DNA from: Manis javanica
Lineage: Eukaryota; Chordata; Mammalia; Pholidota; Manidae
Direction of reading: 5' to 3'
Assembly (NCBI RefSeq): GCF_040802235.1
Contig: NC_133169.1
Location: 41,299,034 to 41,363,033, forward strand
DNA length: 64,000 nucleotides
Shown here: piece by piece, positions 21,641 to 33,780 of the stretch
Position numbering within the stretch: the stretch's first letter is position 1
Layout of the letters: every line of letters starts with the position of its first letter
The notes under the pieces: generated by a model
What the model was told of the DNA's origin: nothing
Databases searched by the model: none
What the model saw: only the letters and a program-made list of their open reading frames with translations
Translations under genes and position numbers: made by a program

Positions 21641-23979
21641 TGGCAGTTTTGAGATTGAAACATATGCAAAATGGCATCCGGAAACTGTACCATAATCTCT
21701 AATGTGTACTGTCCTGTAGCCAGTGATGTTGTTCCAAACCTACTTATGAAAATATTTTACATAATTCTATAACTTTTATTGATATCAGTGTCATGTATTC
21801 CTTCAATTTCTCTCAAATATGAACATAACAGGAAGAGGTAAGTGTTTTCTGCAGATAAAATGACTGAGAAGTCCATCTTAATTTGCTAAGTAATATCAGA
21901 ACCAGTTATGTGGATGCTCTGGCATACAAGATACTACCTGTGAGATCCTTGCATACGCCTCCAATGAACACTGTGCCTGACAAACTTCAATTTATGTTCA
22001 CTTTTATTTGTTCATTAACTGGGTCATTGACACATATTCATAAGCTACATTATATTTAGCTGTTGAAACTTTGTGTTCATTCTTGTTTTTTAATTGGGCC
22101 CTATTTACCAGTGCTGAGATCATTGCCTGCCCCAAACCCCCATTGGGCACTGGCTGCCACTGAATGTGAAGAATGATGTTCCCAGAGGCTTTGCAGTTGA
22201 CTACAAAGACATGCCCACTATTATAAGTAAAGCAGAATATGATTCATTTATTTACATAAGAATGGTGGCTTTTTCAGCTGGAGACATTCTCAAATCCTGT
22301 CTACGCTGGAAAATTTGGTTTCTTTAAAAAGAGTTTGGCTTGCTAAAATTAACAAGTTAAATATTTCCCCCCTTCCAGGTTGAAAACACAAAACATCTGA
22401 AGTGAGTACTCTGTGATTACTGTTGCTAATGTCCACCTCCTTCCTACTTCTCTTTCACACTCTGTCCTTTAAACTTTTGTTTCACTTTGGATTTTTATTT
22501 TTATTTACAAATAGAAATGGGATTTGAGTGGAAAGTATGGATACAACTTATTATTTTTCTGAAACAGTATATTCACTAAAGGAATAAGTCAGGCAATTAA
22601 ATAACTAGTGCATAATACAGAATACAGAAAGCAAATGAAATTCTTAGTATTTCATAATTGTTTCTGTAATTTCTAATGTCACAGAAGTGATATCAGGAAG
22701 TGTGTAAGAATCATGACTTTATGATAACTTGGTTGATTTAAAATTTTTATTTTCAAACACTTGTTTATCATATTTAAAAATGCTTAGCATTGTGTATTCA
22801 GAAGTTACAGAAGTTACTAAAAGGTATCAATATTAAAGCAAAATTAGTAGCATAAAACTGTTGGCCCATACAAGTATATATTTCATATGGTATATATATA
22901 TATACATATATAAAATAAGTGAATGAAATGCTTTAATATTGTCTAACTTTTAATAGTGCACTGCTCTGGAAGTGGTTCTCTATGTCTGGCTCCACCTTTT
23001 GCCAATGATGATACATGGATATTTTCAATAACTAGAAATCAGGACTGTTCAGTTTCTGTCCTTTCTGGCATTTCCATTACAGCTGAATTATTTGTTTGAG
23101 TATCACTAAACTCATAAGGTACTCATTTTTATTAAGAAATAAGTGATGTTCAAATATATGAACACTTTTGGACAAGGTTAATAATTATGTGGTTAAATAA
23201 GAGAATGCTAGTTTTATATTCTTATGTTTGTTTCTTTGAGTTCTGTTTCTGCTACATTTAATTGCCACCAGAAAACCCAAGTTAAGTTTATTTAGGTGAT
23301 TTTTATTAAGGAATAAACAAAGGGATTCGCAGTGCCTATGTTTACTAACTAGTTTAATGTACCATGATACACCATCAGTTATAGTATATTAAGTAGTAGA
23401 TGTAGGCTCCAGTTTATGAAGGCCAAGGATGTATATCTAAGAAACCAAATACCTTAATTTGAAAATCCCAACAACTTTGGATTACGGACCTTATTATTCA
23501 GAGCTTGACCATTTTGTGGAGTTTGAACACAGAGTACTATCAAATACACTGTAATAAATTGATTAATATCCACAAAAAAATCTCTAATGAGGAATTAGGG
23601 ACTGCTAGTTAAGGTAAATTTACCAAACATTCTAAGAATAATAAATATCACAACTACTAAACAATATAAATTCTCACCTACGTTTCATAGTTGATGATCA
23701 TCCTCTCATTACAATTTCCATAAATCTTAAAATAATCCTGAATTTACTCATATATTTGTTTTTTTCTTGATTTATAGCAAATATATTGATTCACATTAAA
23801 ACCTTCATTCTTTTTCCTATGTCAATTTAGAAAACAATGTGGCTTTAAACTGAGTCCTTTACTTTTGTAGGCAGTGTATTCACATTTTGGATCTTTTTCA
23901 TTTGTCTTTTTAAAATCCCTTTATGCTAAAGGATAATATCAAGGGTTCACTATATACTTCACTGAAGTATAATATCAAG
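21641..23979. other. AT-rich intergenic DNA, part of the local duplication
   Basis: I see no gene. 22380-22540 resembles 51070-51230, 23040-23160 resembles 52290-52400, and 23380-23450 resembles 52600-52690, all in the same order and orientation. This places it upstream of the OR gene in one copy of a tandem duplication. A (TA)n run sits at 22890-22911. Confidence 0.55.
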
Positions 23980-24100
23980 TGAAAGGGTATCTCACTGCGA
24001 CCCTCCTTACCCAGAATGGCTCAGGAGATACGGGCCCATGCAAGAGACTTTATTATCTGAAGGAGAGAGTGGCTGCTCCAGAGGGGGGTGGGGGGAGAGG

Positions 24101-24160
<60 letters not shown>

Positions 24161-24540
24161 AAGAGGGCAGGGGGACAGAGAGAGACAGAGAGGGCAGCAG
24201 AGAGACAGACAGAGAAAGAGAGAGGGCAGGAAGACAGACAGACAGAGAAAGAGAGAGGGCAGGAAGACAGACAGACAGAGAAAGAGAGAGGGCAGGGAGA
24301 CAGACAGACACACAGAAAGCGAGCAGCACAGAGACAGACACAGAGACAGAAGAGGGCAGCAGCATGGTGCCTTTTACTGTGGTGGATCCGCTCTGCCTGT
24401 TGCCTTGGGGGAGGGTTGGGATGTCTAGAGATAAGGCGGGGTACGCACAGCAAGCCCCAGGCAAGCCCAGGCATAATTCTCACTGCCTTATGTGCTTGGG
24501 ACCATGGGGTAAATGGAGGATAAATTACTATATTCTTACA
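23980..24540 (-). mobile_element. Solo LTR with an internal (GA)n array, minus strand
   Basis: On the minus strand the element starts TGTAAGAATATAG and ends CCCTTTCA. The 5-base repeat TCAAG flanks it (23975-23979 and 24541-24545). AATAAA on the minus strand (plus-strand tttatt at 24048-24053) marks R. The purine array at 24084-24330 lies inside it. Its first bases resemble the solo LTR at 17538. Confidence 0.8.
24103..24330. repeat. (GA)n microsatellite grading into a 34-bp purine minisatellite
   Basis: A near-pure GA run occupies 24103-24156. Several copies of a unit of about 34 bases, built of gagggcaggaagacagacag then acagagaaaga, follow to about 24330. Long frames across it on both strands are simple-repeat artefacts with Arg-Glu or Leu-Ser repeats. 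Confidence 0.95.
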
Positions 24541-24624
24541 TCAAGGATTATACATAACACAGTTTACACATACATATATGCCATATAAATTTTGTAAGTA
24601 CATGGAAATGTTAATGTGAAACTT

Positions 24625-25436
24625 TGAAAGCACCTTTGGGATTAGCTTCACAAACAGTCAAGATAGGAGAGCAAGGTACAGGCTTTATTTAGAGATAAAG
24701 TGAAAGAACAGAGCTCCCGGCTCACGCCAGGAGGGGACAAGAGAGTCCCTAGTGGTGCATTGTCTAGGGGATTTTATAGGCATTTGAGGATTTTTTAAGA
24801 ACAGTAAAATACTTAGGGGTGTGGACTTGTTAAGTGGTCTCTGAATATTTAGAGTTAACTTAACACAAGCAACTTCCTCTGATGATTTCTCCCTGAGATA
24901 CCAGCGTCTTGGTCTGGGAGAATAAGAAACAAGGCCACCTGCTCAGCCCCCAAGGTGGGCCAAGGTATTGTTTGCTAAAGAGTAAGTTAAGAATTTCTAA
25001 CTTCTTAACTTATTGGATATTAAAATGTAATCTTATCTTTAAGGTGGAATCCTTCCTGCCTTTTACTGTGTTGTTTATGCCTGGGCTTACTTGCTAAATT
25101 AGTTGCCCAGTTTGCAAAATCACTTCATCAGATCTGAAGGAGAAAGACAGCACATAGGCCTGGGCCTTTTAGTATGCTAACGAGAACCTTGCACATTATT
25201 ATAAATGATTAGCATAACAAAACATGTGCTACTCTTCTTTATCTGGGGAACATTAACTAATTTTACTGAAGAATGATTCTAGAGCTCAATGTTTAACATA
25301 GAGTTTTAGCAGGGGGATTTCCTTGCATGTAGTAATATTGCTCTGGCTTCAAATATCCTGCCCTGCCCCCTCCAGAGGCCCTCACCCTACTCTGACTACA
25401 TTTATGGTCCCTGTCTCAGAAGGATGTATTGTACAT
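24625..25436 (-). mobile_element. Solo LTR, minus strand (same family as 39445-40250)
   Basis: The reverse complement matches 39445-40250 along most of its length, including the ccacttaacaag phrase and the region around the TATA and AATAAA boxes (plus-strand tttatt near 24684). The inner boundaries are clear, but the U5 end and the first bases of U3 differ from the other copy. No matching target duplication was found, so the edges are approximate. Confidence 0.7.
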
Positions 25437-27111
25437 TTCTTTAAACAAATCAGCAACACAATATGAAAATTGTAAAACTCTTTCCCTTACGAATTAGTCA
25501 CACAGCAATGGTACATTTGTGACCTCCTCTTTTACTATTTCTTGCATTTGTGAATATTTCTGGTCTGAAAGGACAGAGAGATAAATATACAGTCAATCTT
25601 CAAGGAGTTTATACACATGTCTGGGGCTGATAAATACAAACTATGCTTTTGTAATTCAATAGAATATGCAGACTTTCAAAAAATATAAAAATAGAATAAA
25701 TTTGATATTATAAAAGAAGTTTTCAGAATAAAATTAGTATTTGGCTTCATTTAAAACCTGATAGATCAAAATGGAAAAAGATGTTATGTTTGAGGAAGGA
25801 AAGTGACACTGTGATTAAAAGGTTAAAATTCTAAATGTTTCTGAGATTTAGAAATTCACTGAGGTAAACTTACTTAGGAAATGAATGAAAATTGGTAAAA
25901 GAATAATTGTTTATTGATTTCAAAAAGAAATTTGCATTCAAATAGTATAAAACAAAGGATAAGCATCTTAGGGATGGCTACAGATGAACACAACCTTAGA
26001 TAAAACATGCAGATTTCAAAGACGCTTTAAGAAAGCTAATGAGATAAATGGTCTTCTATGTGAGACTGTGGTTTATGTGAGAGGACACTGACTATGGAAA
26101 AAAGTTAAGTCAGGTCAAGGTAATAGCCTGTTTGGCTGAATAGTACTCATTTATAATTGTAAGAATGGTTTCATAAATGGCATGATTTCCACTGCCAAAA
26201 CGTATATGTAGATCATAAAAATAATACTTTGTCCATGATAGTCATGAAATAAAGGAAAAAATAATGGAAGGTATCAACAGGTGCAATACAAATCAATTTA
26301 TAGACCGAAGAGCCTGCATTTTCTGTAGGTTAAAGCACTGACTAGAATATTAAAATTAAGAAAGCAGTGAGTTGTGAAAATGAACAATTGAAGAAAAGTG
26401 GGAGGACCAAGATATTTGGACACACTAGCATTGAAATTGAGCAGGCTTTCAGTCTGGGAAACAGGAAATGAGGAAATGATTGAAGAAACTAAGGGAATTT
26501 TTTTTACAAACATCCAAATTACTGTTGTAATTTAAATTTAGAGATTTTTCAAAGAAAGTTTCAAAAGGATGATAATGTGTATTGTGGCACATAAACTACT
26601 CTAAAGATCTTTAAGAGGAAACTTAATAAAAATGCTAAATAATTTTGAGCAGAGGTCATGTGCTAAGTTTGAGTGAAACTTGGTGAAATCCGAGGTTTTA
26701 GAAATATTAAGATCCTTGGATATTTTCCATAGACTATAATAATGAAAAAATGACTCAGCCAAGGATAGGAAATATTGAAAAAGAGTCAGTCCAAATAAGA
26801 CTTTTAAGTCTGTTAAATATACTATTTGAAAAGAGGGGGAAAAAATCACAAAATCCAGGGTCATTGAATGACATGCATTTCTCATGAAATGTCAGTGTTG
26901 AAAAGGTTCTAGCGAAATCCGAGCAGGCAAATGTGGAAATTGTGAGAAAGCTGGAGCTTTTGATAAGTCTGTGTTAGGGTAAGCCAAAGCTTACACTAGG
27001 ACTCCTTTGGATGAAATTATTTTTGAGGCTGTTTCTTTAGTAAAATTATGTGTATTTAAGCTGATACTTAAATATTATAATGGTATGTGTGATTTCCTGT
27101 ATAAGAAACAC
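25437..27111. other. AT-rich intergenic DNA, no gene seen
   Basis: The short frames here show no recognisable domain. I see no young repeat. The right edge abuts the provirus, with its target duplication ATCA at 27112-27115. Confidence 0.5.
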
Positions 27112-27115
27112 ATCA

Positions 27116-28014
27116 TGTTAGGGTCTGGGCTTCCGAGGCTTCTCCAGAGAACAAACTACACAGGCATAGAGATGTAAATTCAAGCAAAGTCTTTATTCAG
27201 CCAGCTAGCTGGGGTCCAAGTGTCAGCCCGACACAGCGAGTCTCAACAAGGACCCTGAGCACTCAGAGCCAAAGGTTTATATAGCATTTTCAAAGCACGT
27301 AACTCATAGTAATTTTCCACAATTATACATTATTCTTGCAAGACATACATCCTGGGGTTAAGCAAGGGCAGGATAAGACTACTCCTCAATGGTTAGGGAG
27401 GTTCTGCATGATAAGCTTGGTATGTAAGATTAACTGACCAAGGTTAGCTGACCAAGGGTCACAGCTGCCCACCACCCGGTGCTCATGATTAACTTGTTTT
27501 TCAAGGCCTTACCCAGACCCAGGTTTTTTGTTTTTTTTTTTCTTCCTGAGTCACACCCTCAGAAAATGGTTTCTAGGTTTCTAAGATGGCTATGCTTATG
27601 CTAATTTACTAATTTTACTAATGCTTAGATTCTACATTTCCCCACTTTCTTTTGACCATTCCAATCATGGAATGTTTGTTTCTTCCTGCTGTGTGAGTGA
27701 ATGATACTGCAGGTCTCAGCATCAGCACCTGAACAGCACTCACTCTTTCCCTAACAAAGGCTATTAGCCGGTTTAAGATACAGGGACCTAAAATGAGAAG
27801 CAGTATGAAAATAAGCAAGGGCCCTGCCAGGGTGGATATCAGGGTTGTTCAAATAGCCCTTGGCTGGCCTCTCTCTCTCTCTTCCTTTGATCTAGCCTCT
27901 CTCTAAGTTTAGACATTGAATCTCTTACTATTCCGGAATGGTCTGCTGTTAAGGTTTAGCTAAGTTTTATTAGTTCTTTTTCCTGACTCTTGATGCTCTC
28001 TGCACTCCTTTACA
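27116..28014 (-). repeat. 3' LTR of the provirus (long form)
   Basis: The 899-base LTR starts TGTAAAGG directly after the polypurine tract and ends CCTAACA. A TATATAAA box lies at 27276-27283 (minus strand) and AATAAA at 27192-27197. The proximal 378 bases (27637-28014) are an env-derived U3 extension. The distal 521 bases correspond to the short solo LTR at 17538-18028. Relative to the solo LTR at 38409 it lacks 28 bases of the env-derived part, a deletion shared with the 5' LTR. Confidence 0.95.
27637..28014 (-). pseudogene. Env TM C-terminal fragment and old polypurine tract embedded in U3
   Basis: On the minus strand the U3 begins with sequence encoding the cytoplasmic-side half of a gammaretroviral TM protein: a hydrophobic span followed by [13 protein letters not shown] purine tract (aaaagaaagtggggaaa, 27637-27653) follows, then TGTAGAATC, which aligns with the start of the short LTR subtype. 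The coding part differs clearly from the provirus's own env tail at 28033-28250. It is therefore a second, foreign or older env end now replicated as LTR. The same block is in the 5' LTR (36845-37222) and the solo LTR (38927-39332). Confidence 0.85.
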
Positions 28015-28030
28015 TTTCCCCCCTTTTCTT
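28015..28030 (-). promoter_or_regulatory. Polypurine tract used by the provirus
   Basis: On the minus strand, aagaaaaggggggaaa ends immediately before the TGTAAAGG of the 3' LTR. This is where the plus-strand DNA primer is left during reverse transcription. It lies just after the env stop codon at 28033-28035. Confidence 0.9.
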
Positions 28031-28032
28031 GA

Positions 28033-29937
28033 TTAGACTGTGGAATCTTCCACAGCAGCCTCTAGGGCCTGATACCTTTGACGAAGGACCAAGAGTTGGA
28101 CAGTGTCAATTCTTTCCTGCACAAACTTAACAAGCTTGTTAATTATGCATGGGCCAATTGTAAACATCAACAGCAGGATGACGAGGCGCCCCGCAACGGC
28201 TGAGAGAAGGGTAGCAAACTAAGGCTTGTATTTGAACCAAGACTCAAACTAGCTTTCGCTACTTTCATATTCTTTACGCCTCTTCTCTAAATCTTTTTTT
28301 AGTTTGGCTAAGGAATCTCTGACTGCACCTGTTTTATCTACATAGAAACAGCACTCTTCTCTTAAGGCTGCACATAACCTACCTTCCTTTAAGAACAAGA
28401 GGTCCAGGCCTCTTCGGTTCTGTAGGACCACTTCGGACAAGGAGATGAGGGATTGCTCTAGGTCTGATATTGTCTGTCAAAGTTGTTATAGGTCTCTGTC
28501 GATTGCCAGCCTAAGGGCTGTGAGCCCCTTTTCTCGAGTTACAAGGGCTGCAACCCCCGTGCTTGCCCCTGCCATCTCTAGGGTGAAGAGGGCCCCAATG
28601 CTCAGGGCAGTGACAACCTCTCTCTTTTCCCGGTAAGAGGTTGGCCGGGCTTCTCAATCAGAAAGGAAGGACTCATGAGAATGATACATTAGGCGAGGTA
28701 AAATGGCCACAAGCACACAAAACTCATTGTTAGCATTGAGCACAGAGGTGGATAGGGCCGGAGTGAGGCCTGTCTTTGAGCAGAGCTACCAACCCAAGGA
28801 GGGTATAATCCGTTTTCCCTGCTCCCACGTAGTATTATTATAGGAGGAGCATAACTGGTGCTGGGTTGTCGGGACTGTGCCTACACACATACCGACGAAT
28901 GAGACTTGAGCAATAGTAAGTCTTCACGGCCTCCCATCCCAGTAAGTGGGATGGGAGTTGTTAATAGTGTAGGAGCCATTTATCCCAATGGCTTCATAGA
29001 AGGGGGGTGCACCTGGGTAGCATAGCCAACAGGGATTGGTAAGGGAGGAAGTGGTGTGGTTAAGAGTCTCTGCTACGGCCTGCACCATTTCCCACATGGG
29101 ATTATTTAACCCGGAGGGAGTGTGCTGGGCCCATCACTCAGAGGTCAATGGACCTAGTCCTCTCTTAGGCTCTGGAGCAAGTGTTCTGGTCAGCATTTTT
29201 TCATCCTTTTTACTCAGGCCTTTGTCTTGGATTGAAGGTTTCTGAGGATTTATGACCGGGATGGGACCTAAGGCTTTCTTGACTATTGGCTCAACTTTTT
29301 ATTTGACTCAGATAAGGGTTCCAAAGGGAGGGGTCTGATAAAGATATAGGCCCCAGGTTATCCTTGTCTGCCATTGGGTGTTTTTTTTTCCTTGTTCTGT
29401 GAACTGGAGCTTGAGCAGATTACAGTCTGGGCTGTACCTAGTTCGGGTGCACGGTTTAACAAATGAGAGAGTGATGAGCTGGGGAGTTACTTGCCACTTC
29501 TACTCCCCGTCATTGGTGGTAACACAACTCCAGCGTGCACAGTATCGGGACTCAGCCCCTCTACACTGCTGCTTCACTGGCCCTGTTCGAAACCCTGGGC
29601 ACACATAAAACCCATTTCAACTCACAGAGACTCTGCGCTGCTTTTCTCGCCAGTCTCTTCCTCCCATTCCAACAGAACAGAACTGAGGGGCACAGGGAAG
29701 AGGGAGGCCTGACTGCTGACTCTTGCCCTTTCCGCCTCTCTTTCCTAAGTCCACTACTCTATCTAGGTTAAAGTACAGGTTAGGGAACCACGTGCCTAAG
29801 GGAGTCCTGTGGGAAGTGCGGTTGTATATTTCATGAGTTTCCCAGTTCTCTATTTCCCAGGTGAGCTGATAGGGGACATGGGGATTAGGGTTCTGGTGGG
29901 TTGGAGGTAGCAGGAGCATCAGAATCACTAATAGCAT
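28033..29937 (-). pseudogene. env: Provirus env (surface and transmembrane glycoprotein), broken
   Basis: The ATG at 29937 opens a signal-peptide-like hydrophobic run, then a gammaretroviral surface-subunit start (TWEIENWETHEIYNRT), staying open to 29617. Later parts lie in other frames. A CWLC isomerase-type motif sits near 29020-29035. The TM ectodomain at 28440-28249 has the [15 protein letters not shown] phrase followed by a CX6CC loop, and the membrane span and tail reach the stop at 28033. At least one in-frame stop precedes the span and shifts interrupt SU. The layout is that of a covalently linked SU-TM gammaretroviral Env. No complete protein can be made. Confidence 0.85.
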
Positions 29938-30163
29938 GGTTCTTTCTATACAAGCAAAGCTTGAGGGGGTTATTAGTCCGAGTTACCCACCAATCTGGGC
30001 CCGGTGGGGGTCCCTGTTCTGTGTCGTCTCATGTAAACAGGGTCTCTCACCCGGAACTGATGAGGTACCGAAAGGTCTTCTGGCCGATAGGCTTCTTGGA
30101 TGGACTCCTCTCTGCACAACTTCTAGGAGCCGGACCCATTGCCTCGACGAGATGTGGCTCATT

Positions 30164-33100
30164 TCATCTTCGGCTTAGGTGTAGTTTTAAGGGATTTACA
30201 GGATGCTGCTGCACCTTCCACTTTTCCTTACGGGCCCATGGGTCTTTATGAGGCAGGACCTTCTGAACGTGGGTGTGGTGTACCCAGGGAGCGATACCAT
30301 CAACCTTGAGAGCAGTGGGGGTGGTAAACAATACAACATAAGGTCCTTTCCACCTGGGCTCGAGAGTCTTCACTTGATGTCTTTTGACCCATACTATATC
30401 TCCTGGGACTATGCCATGTTCCGGGCTCGGAATTTTCCCGCCCTCATAATATGCTCTGATTAGGGACCAGATTTCTTGCTGCACTTTAGCAAGAGCTGGC
30501 AACACATTCAGATAGTCAGGGGCCGGGTCCTCTGCATTGGGAAGCTGCACTCATCAAGTTATAGGTGGAGGGGCCCCATACATTATCTCGAATGGAGTAA
30601 ACCAAGTACATAGGGGGAGTTCCGAGTGCAGAAGATGGCTAAGGGAAGGAGAGTCACCCAGTCTCCGCCAGTCTCCAGTACCAATTTAGAAAGGGTCTCT
30701 TTCAAGGTCTGATTCATTCTCTCTACCTGCCCAGAGTTTTGTGGGTTATAAGCACAATGTAACTTCCAATCTACTCCCACAGCTAGGGCTAGTCCTTGCA
30801 GGACTTTACTAACGAAAGCCGGGCTGTTATCGGAACCTATTGCTTCAGGGACCCCATATCTGGGGATGATTTCTTCAATTAATCTTTTTGCTACTACCTG
30901 GCTAGTCTCATGCTTGGTTGGAAAGGCCTCCACCCACCTAGAGAAAGTATCTACTATAACTAGCAAATATCTGTATCCATACTTCCCTGGTTTTATTTCG
31001 GTGAAGTCTATTTCCCAATTCCTCCCTAGAGCCCTCCCCCTTTCCCGGGTACCTGCTGGGTGCAGCCCTCTTGGGGCTGGTCTTAACATTGCACAACTAC
31101 TGCATTCTTTCGTGATCTGGCAAGTTACTTCATTCTGGTGGGGAAACACCAACTGCGCAGACTGGAAAAGGCTGAGCAGTTTTTTTCCGCCTAGATGGGT
31201 GGACTTATGCAGATTAGCAAGCAGGTACTATCCTAATGCTTCTGGCAAGATCAATCTACCTTCCTGGTCCCTACCCCAATGTCCCTCTCCAAACACTTCC
31301 CCCAGGACTTGTTTCTTAATTCACTCAAGATCTTGAGGGGAATACTCAGGTTTGGGCGGCAGTGCGGGCAGTTCAGGTATGGGTATTTCGAGGGCCGCAA
31401 GCACAAGAGAGTCCGAGAGGGCTGCCCTCTTAGCTTCTGCATCTGCATGGCTGTTGCTGATGGCCTCAGGTGTTTTCTTTGATTGGTGGCCCGGTACATG
31501 TATAACTGCTACCGCTTTAGGTTTTTCAACAGCAACTAATAGTCTTTGGACTTCTTGCAGATTCTTCAGTCCCTTCCCTTCTGCAGAATGGAATCCTCTT
31601 TCTCGGTAGATGGCACCGTGGACATGGACAGTGCTAAAGGCATATCTGCTATCTGTGTAAACGGCCCGCTTTCCTTCTGCTCTTTCTAGGGCCTCAGTGA
31701 GAGCAATAAGTTCCGCCTTTTGTGCTGAGGTGCCAGGGGGCAGAGCTGCGCTCCAGACAACTTACCTGTCGTGGGTTACTACTGCTGCCCCTGCTCTCCT
31801 GACCCCCTCCTGCACAAAGCTGCTCCCATCCGTATACCAATTTAGCTCACAGTTCAGTAACGGTGTGTCTTTCAGGTCTGCTCGCACCTGGATAATTTCG
31901 GAAAAGATATCTCTACAGTCATGGATGGGGGTCGTCAGATCTGGGTCCGGCAGAAGGGTGGCAGGGTTTAGGGTTACCAGGTCAGAGAAGGCAATTCGGG
32001 GAGAATCTAGTAGGAGCCCTCGATAGTGGGTGAGTCTTGCGTTTGTCATCCATTTTCCCGGAGGATGCTTGAGGATCCCCTCCACGGTATGTGGGGCTAT
32101 TATTCTCAGATTTTGGCCAAAAGTCAGCTTCTCTGCTTCTTTTACCAGTGGAGTGATGGCTGCTAGGATACGCAGACAAGGTGGCCACCCGGAGGCCACT
32201 GGCTCTAGCCGCTTGGACAAATAAGCCACAGGTCTCTTCCACGGGCCCAGCTGCTGAGCCAGAACTCCTTTAGCCACTCCCTTCTTTTCATCTACAAACA
32301 GGATAAAGGGTTTTTCTGGGTCTGGCAGAGATAGGGCGGGGGCCCGGAGGAGAGCTTCTTTTAGTCTGTCAAACGCCTCTTGTTGTTCCTGCGTCCATTG
32401 CCAGCCCGGCCCTTCTTTGGTTACTTCATATAGCGGTCAGGCTATTTCTGCATACCCTGGAATCTAGAGCCTGCAAAACCCGGCTGAGCCAAGAAATTCT
32501 CTCACTCCCCGAGGTGAGGAAGGGACAGGGATAGCCAGGACAGTTTGCTTCATGGCCTGTGTTAGCTACCTGGCCCCATTAGATATTTTGTACTCCAAGT
32601 AGACTACTGACCTCTGACAGATGTGTGCTTTCTTGGCACTGGCTCGATATCCCAGTTCACCTAGTTCAGCCAGCAAGTTCCCCGTGGCTTCTTCGCACTC
32701 TTCACGGGTTTCTGTGGCCAGCAACAGGTCATCTACATACTGCAACAACGTCACGTGGGGGTGGCTCCTGCGAAAGGGCTCCAAGTCCTGGCTTAGGGCT
32801 TCATTGAATAAGGTGGGAGAGTTCTTGAAGCCCTGAGGCAGTCTAGTCCAGGTAAGCTGCCCTTTTCTTCTTCCTCCTGGCTCTTGCCATTCAAAGGCAA
32901 ACAAAGGGTGACTAACTTCAGAGAGTGGAATACTAAAGAAGGCATCTTTCAGGTGCAGAGTAGTATACCACACATGCGTGGGTGGCAGGTGGCTGAGTAG
33001 GGTGTAAGGGTTGGGTACTGTAGGATGGATGTCTTCTACCCTCTCATTGACTTTCCGCAAGTCTTGCACTGGCCTATAATCTTTACTGCCAGGCTTCCTC

Positions 33101-33777
33101 ACTGGAAGCAGAGGCATATTCCATGCAGATTGGCAGGTCTTAAGGATTCCTATCTCTAACAGTCTATGGATATGGGGTGCTATCCCTTTCCTAGCCTCTT
33201 CTGGCATTGGATATTGCCAGACTTGGATGGGTAGAGCTGCGGCTTTGAGTTGAACAACGACCGGGGATAGGTGTTTAGTGAGACCAATTCCTCCAGTCTC
33301 GGCCCATGTGGAGGGGAATTTCTGTACCCAAGAGTCCATTTCTCCCCGGCCCCCCTTTTCTTGATCTGCCTGAAACAGACGATGTTCTTCGGCCAGGGAC
33401 AGAGTTAACACATGCGCCGGTTGTAGGGGCTGCCCTTCTTTGTCCATGATTTTTATCCCTTCGGGTTCAAAATGAATGCGCACCCCGACCTTGGTTAATA
33501 AGTCTCTGCCCAGCAATGGTGCGGGGCTTTCGGGTACGACCAGGAATGAGTGAGAGACCTGATGCCTTCCTAGGTCCACTTTTCTGTTAGTAGTACAGGC
33601 ACATTTCCTGGACCTTGTCGCTCCCTGGACTATACTTGTGCGTCCTGGGTTTAGGGGGCCATGGGCCTGGTTGAGAACTGAATACTGTGCCCCAGTATCT
33701 ACCATAAACCCAATGGGAGTCCCTTCCATGCACAGGGTTACCCAGGACTCGGGGAGGGGTGCCAAGCCCCATCCCCG
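30164..33777 (-). pseudogene. pol: Provirus pro-pol, broken
   Basis: It continues the gag frame after the TGA at 33778-33780. Protease has its active-site DTGA at about 33688-33699. RT keeps the YVDD catalytic box at 32729-32740 and stays open to 32566, where an in-frame stop occurs. RNase H is open at 32277-31762 with the TDGSS phrase. Integrase is open at 31152-30583 with the DFTE and SDN parts of its D,D-35-E core. The integrase C-terminal domain (30550-30164) is in another frame, so a shift lies near 30570. Several further stops occur at 32560-31160. Order and motifs are those of a gammaretrovirus. Confidence 0.9.
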
Positions 33778-33780
33778 TCA
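33778..33780 (-). promoter_or_regulatory. Gag-pol readthrough stop codon (TGA-CGG context)
   Basis: The gag stop is TGA and the next codon CGG, with protease continuing in the same frame. Gammaretroviruses make Gag-Pol by stop-codon readthrough, classically at a UAG followed by a pseudoknot. Here the stop is UGA in a UGA-CGG context known for leaky termination in other viruses. A G-rich stretch follows within 15 bases. Confidence 0.7.

Noticed and set aside
24085..24330. CRISPR-like regularly spaced repeats
   Set aside because: The units are contiguous purine minisatellite copies without unique spacers, in a mammalian LTR.
23979..24588. Overlapping frames of 147-166 codons with Arg-Glu or Leu-Ser repeats on both strands
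   Set aside because: They are translations of the (GA)n and purine minisatellite inside an LTR.
27618..27818. A short, intact-looking env gene in the LTR
   Set aside because: It is only the TM tail embedded in U3, without ectodomain or signal peptide. Annotated as part of the LTR.
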